Source: Erysipelotrichaceae bacterium
Lineage (GTDB): Bacteria; Bacillota_I; Bacilli_A; Erysipelotrichales; Erysipelotrichaceae
Assembly (NCBI GenBank): GCA_017442805.1
Contig: JAFRZA010000017.1
Span: forward strand, 24,271-88,270
Reading direction: 5' to 3'
Length of the DNA stretch: 64,000 nucleotides
The position numbers were made by a program, and so were the translations under genes. A model generated the notes under the pieces. It did not search any database, was not told where the DNA came from, and was given only the letters and a program-made list of their open reading frames with translations. Shown here piece after piece: positions 58,950 through 64,000 of this stretch (its first letter is position 1; each line of letters begins with the position of its first letter).

Positions 58950-61900
58950 ATGTTCTGGAAAATTCTGAAAATCGAACCGACGGCCGACCGCAAGGCCATC
59001 CGCGCCGCCTACATGCAGCTGCTGGCGGACACCAACCCGGAGGACAAGCCGGAGGAATTCAAGCAGCTCCGGGAAGCCTACGAACAGGCAATCGCCTATG
59101 CCGAAGAGCACCAGGAGAATAAGGAAAAGACTCCGGTCGAACTTTGGGAAGACAAGCTTTCCGCTCTTTATGACGACTTCCAGCAGCGCATTCAGACAGC
59201 CAACTGGCAGAAACTGCTCAATGAAAAGGTCTGCCTGTCCATTGATACCCGGATGGACTGCGAAGACGCTCTGCTGCGCTTCTTCATGGATACCTACCTG
59301 CTTCCTCATGATGTCTGGGTCTATCTCGATTCCCAGTTTTCCTGGAAGGACCGCGTCGATGAACTTTATGAAAAGTATCCCCGCGACTTCATCGACTATG
59401 TAATAATCAACGGGATCAACTTCGATGATACGCTGCCGCTTGACATGTTCATCCCCGGAACCAACGGCGAAGCCTGTCAGAAATACGTCGATCTTTACTA
59501 TGAGTGCTCCCACAGCGAAAGCCTGGAGAAGGCCCTGGAGACCGGAAGGCAGATGCTGGCGCTTCCGGAAAGCCACCCCTATGGCCTGGACCGCGTGCTG
59601 ACGATGCGGTTCGACAACGGCAAACAGGATGTTCTGGACGAACTCTTTGATCTGCAGAAGAAATACCCCGAGGACCTGCGCATCGGCAACGATGTGCTGC
59701 GCTGCCTCATCAGCGCCGAGCGTTATGAGGAATGCTTCCCGCTCATTGAAGAGCTTAAGAAAGCGGACGCTGAGAACGTCATCCTGCGCTGGTATGAGGC
59801 CAACTGCCTCTTCGCCACCGGAAAGCACCAGGACGCCGTCGAGATGCTTAATGCCCTGCTCAGGGAAAGCGGAGCCAACGCTCAGATGTCCTATGACATC
59901 AACGAAAGGCGCAAGGAGTGGAACAAGACCCTCATCAGCGAACTGCAACAGCAGCTCAGCGAAGATCCGCAGAACGATTCCATCCGTTCCAACCTGGCCT
60001 GGGCCTATCTGGAAAACGACATGAACGACGAAGCCCGCAAGACCATTGCGGAAATCAGCGAAAGCTACGAAGACCGCTTCGACTACTACAACATCAACAG
60101 TTCCCTGGCAATGACCTTTGAGGAATATGACAAGGCCCTTCCGTTACTGGAAAAGCTCGTGGAAGTCGCTGCCGGTCTGCCGGAAGAAGGCGAACGCAAC
60201 CTTACCAGGCGCAGGAGGGTCGGCGAGATCTGGATGCGCATCGGCTACTGCCATTACAAGCTGAAGGAAGATGAAAAAGCCATGAAGGCCTACGACGAAG
60301 CGCTGAAATATCCTCAGCACGTTGCCGAAGCCCTTACTCATCTGGCTCAGATCTCCTTAAGCACTCATAAGTACGATCAGACCGTCGACTACTGCCGGCA
60401 GCTGATCCGCGAATACCCGTCCGGATACCAGGGCTATCTGATGATGGCCTTTGCCCTGTTCCGCCAGTACAACGACCGGGAAGCCTTCAACGCGGTAAAC
60501 CGCGCCATGGATCTCTGCCGCAGCGACATCAGCGTCTATGCGCTGAAAGCCCGGATCATGATCAGAAACGGCGCTCTGGACGGCGCCAAGGAGATCGTTG
60601 ACTTCCTGCTGGAAAACGGCCTGCAGGAAGATCCGACCGTGCTTTTCGTTCAGGGCCTGATCAGGGAAGAGGAAAAGGATGCCCCGGCCGCCATGGAATT
60701 CTACGAGAAATCAATGAAGGCTCTGGAAGGCAGGGAAAGCGAACATGAATACGGCGCCGAACTGCTTTACAGCTACCTCTGCCTGAAGGGCGAAACCCTG
60801 GACGCCTCCAAGCCGGAAGACCGCCGGCTGATGCTGGACATCGCCGAGCGCGGTCTCAAGTGTCATGACAGACATTACGGTCTGCTCGACTACAAGGCCT
60901 GGGTGCTGATGAAGGCCAAGGAGCATCAGCAGGCCCGGGAGATCTATGAGCGCCTGCTTGAATATCCCAACCACTCGGCCAGCGTGGAATACAATCTCGG
61001 CTACATTGAATACCAGAATCTGGAAAAGAACGCCGACAAGGCGCTTGACTATTTCCTGAAGGCCATTGAAAAGGGCGGCAGCGCCGCCAACCACTTCTAC
61101 GCCGGCATGTGCTACATGTACATGTTCAAGCTCGACGAAGCCGAGCAGCAGTTCCTCATCCTCAAGGAAAAGGAACCGGAAGAAGTCGACGCTCCTTACC
61201 GTCTGAGCTTTGTCTACTCCATGAAGAACGAATTGGAAAAGGCCCTGGAACAGGCCGATGAAGCCATCGGGAATGCCGAAAAGCAGAAGTCCAAGAACCC
61301 GACGCAGTATTATGCCCGTAAGTCCGTCGTCCTGAGAAAGATGCAGCGCTATGATGAGGCCGTCGATACGATAAGGACCGCCATGAACAAATATGACTAT
61401 CCTTACGGCAACCGCCTGATCTTCCAGATCTACGCTCAGGCCAATCAGTTCAACAAGGCTGAGGAACACCTGAAGCAGTGGGCCAGGAAAAACAAGGCTG
61501 ACAAGAACATGAATGACAACCAGATCCAGCTGAGGATGTACCGCAACGATTTCCGCGGCGCCTCACTGTACTATCATCTGCACAGCGGCTTTCTGGACCG
61601 CGACCGGGCTCTGGAACTGGATCAGATCCTTTCCGAAGCCAAGGAAGACTACAAGTCACAGGTCAGACAGACGGAAAGATGGCTCAAGTTCCGCCGCGAA
61701 AGCAACGGCGGCGACCTGTCGCGGCTGGAAGGAACGCTGTCAGAAGCTTACTGGCACGCCGGCGACCAGGAAAACGCCCGCCTTCACGCTCTGGAAGCCC
61801 TGAAGGAAATCAACGAAAAGATCAGCCAGCATGAACCGGAAAAGCTGATGTTCATGGCCCGTAAGATCCGCATCCTGGCCATCCTGGGCAAGAAGGAGGA

Positions 61901-62117
61901 AATGGAGCAGCTCATCGAACAGTGCCGCGCCATGCCCTTCTGCCAGTTCTGCCCGGAACACCACTGCAAGGACGCCGACATCTTTGCCATGGAAGGCTAT
62001 GAAATACTCGGCGATTATCAGAAGGCTTATGAGATCGCCTGTGAAGGCCACGAGATCCACCCTGATGAAGAAGACTTCATCATTGCCATTAACAGACTGG
62101 AAAAGAAAGTGAAGTAA
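58950..62117 (+). CDS. J-domain-like / TPR-repeat co-chaperone candidate
   Basis: A 1055-residue cytoplasmic protein. Residues 1-48 form a J-domain-like helical hairpin (WKILKIEPTADRKAIRAAYMQLL...EEFKQLREAYEQA), but the invariant HPD tripeptide is replaced by Asn-Pro-Glu (residues 29-31). The rest is mostly helical tandem repeats of TPR type, such as RIGYCHYKLKEDEKAMKAYDEALKYP, VEYNLGYIEYQNLEKNADKALDYFLKAI and FYAGMCYMYMFKLDEAEQQFLIL. Near the C-terminus are CQFCPEHHCKDAD with two or three cysteines. An HscC-type Hsp70 gene begins four bases after its stop. It is probably a dedicated client adaptor for that Hsp70. Confidence 0.8.
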   Translation: MFWKILKIEPTADRKAIRAAYMQLLADTNPEDKPEEFKQLREAYEQAIAYAEEHQENKEKTPVELWEDKLSALYDDFQQRIQTANWQKLLNEKVCLSIDTRMDCEDALLRFFMDTYLLPHDVWVYLDSQFSWKDRVDELYEKYPRDFIDYVIINGINFDDTLPLDMFIPGTNGEACQKYVDLYYECSHSESLEKALETGRQMLALPESHPYGLDRVLTMRFDNGKQDVLDELFDLQKKYPEDLRIGNDVLRCLISAERYEECFPLIEELKKADAENVILRWYEANCLFATGKHQDAVEMLNALLRESGANAQMSYDINERRKEWNKTLISELQQQLSEDPQNDSIRSNLAWAYLENDMNDEARKTIAEISESYEDRFDYYNINSSLAMTFEEYDKALPLLEKLVEVAAGLPEEGERNLTRRRRVGEIWMRIGYCHYKLKEDEKAMKAYDEALKYPQHVAEALTHLAQISLSTHKYDQTVDYCRQLIREYPSGYQGYLMMAFALFRQYNDREAFNAVNRAMDLCRSDISVYALKARIMIRNGALDGAKEIVDFLLENGLQEDPTVLFVQGLIREEEKDAPAAMEFYEKSMKALEGRESEHEYGAELLYSYLCLKGETLDASKPEDRRLMLDIAERGLKCHDRHYGLLDYKAWVLMKAKEHQQAREIYERLLEYPNHSASVEYNLGYIEYQNLEKNADKALDYFLKAIEKGGSAANHFYAGMCYMYMFKLDEAEQQFLILKEKEPEEVDAPYRLSFVYSMKNELEKALEQADEAIGNAEKQKSKNPTQYYARKSVVLRKMQRYDEAVDTIRTAMNKYDYPYGNRLIFQIYAQANQFNKAEEHLKQWARKNKADKNMNDNQIQLRMYRNDFRGASLYYHLHSGFLDRDRALELDQILSEAKEDYKSQVRQTERWLKFRRESNGGDLSRLEGTLSEAYWHAGDQENARLHALEALKEINEKISQHEPEKLMFMARKIRILAILGKKEEMEQLIEQCRAMPFCQFCPEHHCKDADIFAMEGYEILGDYQKAYEIACEGHEIHPDEEDFIIAINRLEKKVK

Positions 62118-62121
62118 ACAG

Positions 62122-63825
62122 ATGCTGATAGGAATTGACTTGGGAACGACCAACTCCCTGGCTGCCTGTTTCCGTAACGGTAAGGTTGAACTGATACCCA
62201 ACCGTCTGAATGAGAAACTGACGCCTTCGGTGGTTGCCGTCGACGAAAAGGGACAGATACTGATCGGTGAAACGGCCAGAGAATACGGCTACCTGCATCC
62301 GCAGGCCATGGCCCGTCTTTTCAAGCGCACCATGGGAACCGACAGAGTCTATTACCTCAACGATACCGAACTCTCCAGCGAGGAACTTTCAGCCATGATC
62401 CTGCGTTCGCTGAAGGAAGATGCCGAAGCCTATCTGGGCGAAAGCGTCGATGAGGCTGTCATTTCGGTGCCGGCCTATTTCAACGACAACCAGCGCAAGG
62501 CTACCAAGCAGGCCGGCGAGCTGGCCGGACTGAAGGTCAACCGCATCATCAACGAGCCGACCGCCAGCGCCCTGGCCTACGGCATCGGCGAATCCAGCGA
62601 AAGCGAATGCTGCATGGTGCTGGATCTGGGCGGCGGCACCTTCGACGTTACCATTCTGGAATACTTCCGCAACATCATGGAAGTCTATGCCGTTGCCGGC
62701 GACAACCAGCTGGGCGGAGAGGACTTTACCATCACCCTGATGGAGATGTTCATGCAGAGAAACGGACTGGAAAACGATGATCTGACCTTAAGAGAACTCG
62801 GCGACCTCTACAAGGCAGCCGAACAGTGCAAGTGCTCCTTCTCTTCTCAGAAAAGCTCCATCATGTCGGTAATGCTGAAGGGACGGCCGGTAAGCGAGGA
62901 ATTCACCCTTGATGAATTCGCGGAAAACTGCTATCCATTGATGGACCGGCTGCGCAAGCCGATTGAAAAGAGCCTGCGCGACGCCAGGATAACGCTGCTG
63001 GACATTGACCGCATCATTCTGGTCGGCGGAGCCACCAGACTGCCGACCATACGCAGCTACGTCCAGGAAATGACCGGCATCTACCCGGACTATTACGTTG
63101 ACCCTGACACCTCCGTCGCTCAGGGAGCGGCCGTCGCGGCAGCCATGAAGGAAAGAAATCAGGACATTGAGGAAGTGATCCTGACTGACGTCTGCCCGTT
63201 TACCCTGGGTACGGAAGTCATCTCCGATAACGGCCGCTTCGATGAGGAGCTGCGCTATCTGCCGATCATCGAACGCAACACCGTCATTCCGGTCAGCCAT
63301 ACCGAACGGGTCTATACCGCTCATGACAACCAGAGCGAAGTTACCGTCCGGATCCTGCAGGGTGAAAGCCGGCTGCCGAGAGCCAATCTGTTACTGGGCT
63401 GGCTGAACCTGGAAGTCCCGGTCGGACCCAAGGGACAGGAAGCCATCGACATTACCTATACCTATGACGTCAACTCCCTGCTGGAAGTCAGGGCAAAGGT
63501 CGTCTCGACCGGCCTGGAAAAGGCGGTGGTCATTCAGAACGATTCCAACAGACTGAGCGATGAGGAAGTAAATGAGCGCTTCCGGAAGCTCTCCTACCTG
63601 CGGCAGAATCCCCGGGAAGAAGAAGCCAACATGTACGCCATCTTCCGGGCTGACCGTCTCTATGAATCCGCTGAGGGAAGCGACCGCCAGCGCATTGAGA
63701 AGGAAATGACGGAATTCGACAGGATGCTGGATCAGGGGACCAGGCTGCAGGTGGAAAAACAGCGCCAGCAGCTGATGCAGGTGCTCGACGAAATTGAAAA
63801 CCGGGGAAAGGTCTTCCTCTCATAA
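62122..63825 (+). CDS. hscC: Hsp70 chaperone, HscC type
   Basis: A 567-residue Hsp70, shorter than DnaK (about 610) as in HscC-type chaperones. The ATPase domain has GIDLGTTNSLAACF, SVPAYFNDNQRKATKQAGELAGL, NEPTASALAYG, VLDLGGGTFDV and IILVGGATRLP. The substrate-binding domain starts near residue 390 (ILTDVCPFTLGTEV, the linker-like segment) and the lid is short. It lies four bases after the J-like/TPR gene, so they are one operon, and a terminator follows directly. The missing HPD in the partner raises the question of which protein stimulates its ATPase. Confidence 0.9.
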   Translation: MLIGIDLGTTNSLAACFRNGKVELIPNRLNEKLTPSVVAVDEKGQILIGETAREYGYLHPQAMARLFKRTMGTDRVYYLNDTELSSEELSAMILRSLKEDAEAYLGESVDEAVISVPAYFNDNQRKATKQAGELAGLKVNRIINEPTASALAYGIGESSESECCMVLDLGGGTFDVTILEYFRNIMEVYAVAGDNQLGGEDFTITLMEMFMQRNGLENDDLTLRELGDLYKAAEQCKCSFSSQKSSIMSVMLKGRPVSEEFTLDEFAENCYPLMDRLRKPIEKSLRDARITLLDIDRIILVGGATRLPTIRSYVQEMTGIYPDYYVDPDTSVAQGAAVAAAMKERNQDIEEVILTDVCPFTLGTEVISDNGRFDEELRYLPIIERNTVIPVSHTERVYTAHDNQSEVTVRILQGESRLPRANLLLGWLNLEVPVGPKGQEAIDITYTYDVNSLLEVRAKVVSTGLEKAVVIQNDSNRLSDEEVNERFRKLSYLRQNPREEEANMYAIFRADRLYESAEGSDRQRIEKEMTEFDRMLDQGTRLQVEKQRQQLMQVLDEIENRGKVFLS

Positions 63826-63831
63826 GCAGAA

Positions 63832-63856
63832 AAAAACTTCGCCTTGCGAAGTTTTT
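63832..63856 (+). terminator. Terminator of the J-TPR/HscC operon
   Basis: Perfect 11-bp stem AAAAACTTCGC / GCGAAGTTTTT with loop CTT, then CTT. Confidence 0.88.
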
Positions 63857-63864
63857 CTTATCAA

Positions 63865-63941
63865 TGGTGCCGCATGCCGGACTCGAACCAGCGACCTACT
63901 CATTACGAATGAGTTGCTACTACCAACTGAGCTAAGGCGGC
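63865..63941 (-). tRNA. tRNA-Thr (anticodon CGT)
   Basis: A 77-base cloverleaf on the minus strand ending in an encoded CCA. The acceptor stem is GCCGCCT/ATGCGGC (one C-U mismatch at pair 6). The D arm is GCTC AGTTGGTAGT AGC, the anticodon stem-loop ACTCA TTCGTAA TGAGT with anticodon CGT, the variable loop AGGTC, and the T arm GCTGG TTCGAGT CCGGC. The anticodon reads ACG threonine codons. All invariant positions (T8, G18-G19, TTCGA) are present. Confidence 0.95.
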
Positions 63942-64000
63942 ATAACATCAATAGTTTAACACAGGCTGACTGATGATGCTATCTTTTCTTGAAGAAATCC

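Noticed and set aside
58920..59948. Open frame of 342 codons antisense to the J-TPR gene start
   Set aside because: It extends through the promoter region of the J-TPR gene and has no family features, so it is a shadow frame.
63942..64000. Possible 3' end of a minus-strand gene entering from the right edge
   Set aside because: Two frames end here (one ...DFFKKR then stop), but about 20 bases are too few to support a gene call.

Overview
The window reads as a chromosomal segment of a low-to-mid GC Gram-positive bacterium (Bacillota). Shine-Dalgarno sites are strong (GGAGG), lipoproteins carry short Gram-positive-type signal peptides, promoters look like SigA promoters and often have an extended -10 (TGnTATAAT), and the families present (type III glutamine synthetase, YtrA-type GntR/ABC unit, YtvI-like permease, cellobiose and cellodextrin phosphorylases) are those of anaerobic, often gut-dwelling Firmicutes. 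An Erysipelotrichia-like host is my best guess, but no marker in the window proves it. There are no rRNA genes, insertion sequences, prophage or CRISPR arrays. One tRNA-Thr(CGT) lies near the right edge.

Layout. 1-3.5 kb (minus): an edge gene, a radical SAM protein, a phosphatase-kinase fusion and RlmD. 3.5-6.3 kb: a class-3-like aldehyde dehydrogenase behind a near-consensus promoter, then small membrane or hypothetical genes, one broken by an in-frame TAG. 6.4-9.3 kb (plus): a three-gene TrpXYZ-type ABC importer preceded by a 19-residue Tyr/Phe-rich leader peptide and mutually exclusive hairpins, which looks like an attenuator. 9.3-13.1 kb (minus): pyrG overlapping the type III glutamine synthetase gene. 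13.3-16.5 kb (minus): a GntR-ABC unit with a palindromic operator in its promoter, a HicAB toxin-antitoxin pair with its own palindrome, and a deaminase.

16.6-29.8 kb is a cello-oligosaccharide locus. A LacI regulator, sugar-binding lipoprotein, two permeases, ATPase and a secreted GH5 run leftward. Cellobiose phosphorylase and cellodextrin phosphorylase run rightward, and a cytoplasmic GH5 faces them. Three LacI/cre-like sites sit in the divergent promoter region. The inferred logic is extracellular cutting, import, then phosphorolysis to glucose-1-phosphate. 29.9-37.4 kb (minus) is a four-gene operon: MacB-like ABC ATPase-permease, CotH/lamin-tail protein, VTC polyphosphate polymerase-like protein and DUF4956 membrane protein. 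37.5-46.3 kb holds a UshA-like phosphoesterase, an MscS channel, a nucleoside kinase, an Na/Pi cotransporter with a PhoU tail, a threonine aldolase and a membrane-fused PstS-like protein, followed by a small broken gene.

46.3-47.8 kb is an AT-rich island with one AAA/DUF4143 ATPase gene. Three copies of a TACATTTTTCT repeat, spaced exactly 33 bp apart, straddle its promoter. 47.8-49.7 kb: udp-mtnA. 49.8-54.6 kb: a complete liv-type branched-chain amino acid importer with CodY-box-like sequence upstream. 54.7-57.7 kb: a YtvI/AI-2E-type membrane protein, an M18 aminopeptidase and an O-methyltransferase. 57.9-63.8 kb: a DUF349 repeat protein, then a J-like/TPR protein lacking the HPD motif, four bases upstream of an HscC-type Hsp70.

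The best candidates for undescribed biology are the aromatic leader-peptide attenuator, the 33-bp phased repeats at the DUF4143 gene and the degenerate J-TPR/HscC pair. All functions are read from sequence by eye; no database search was run.
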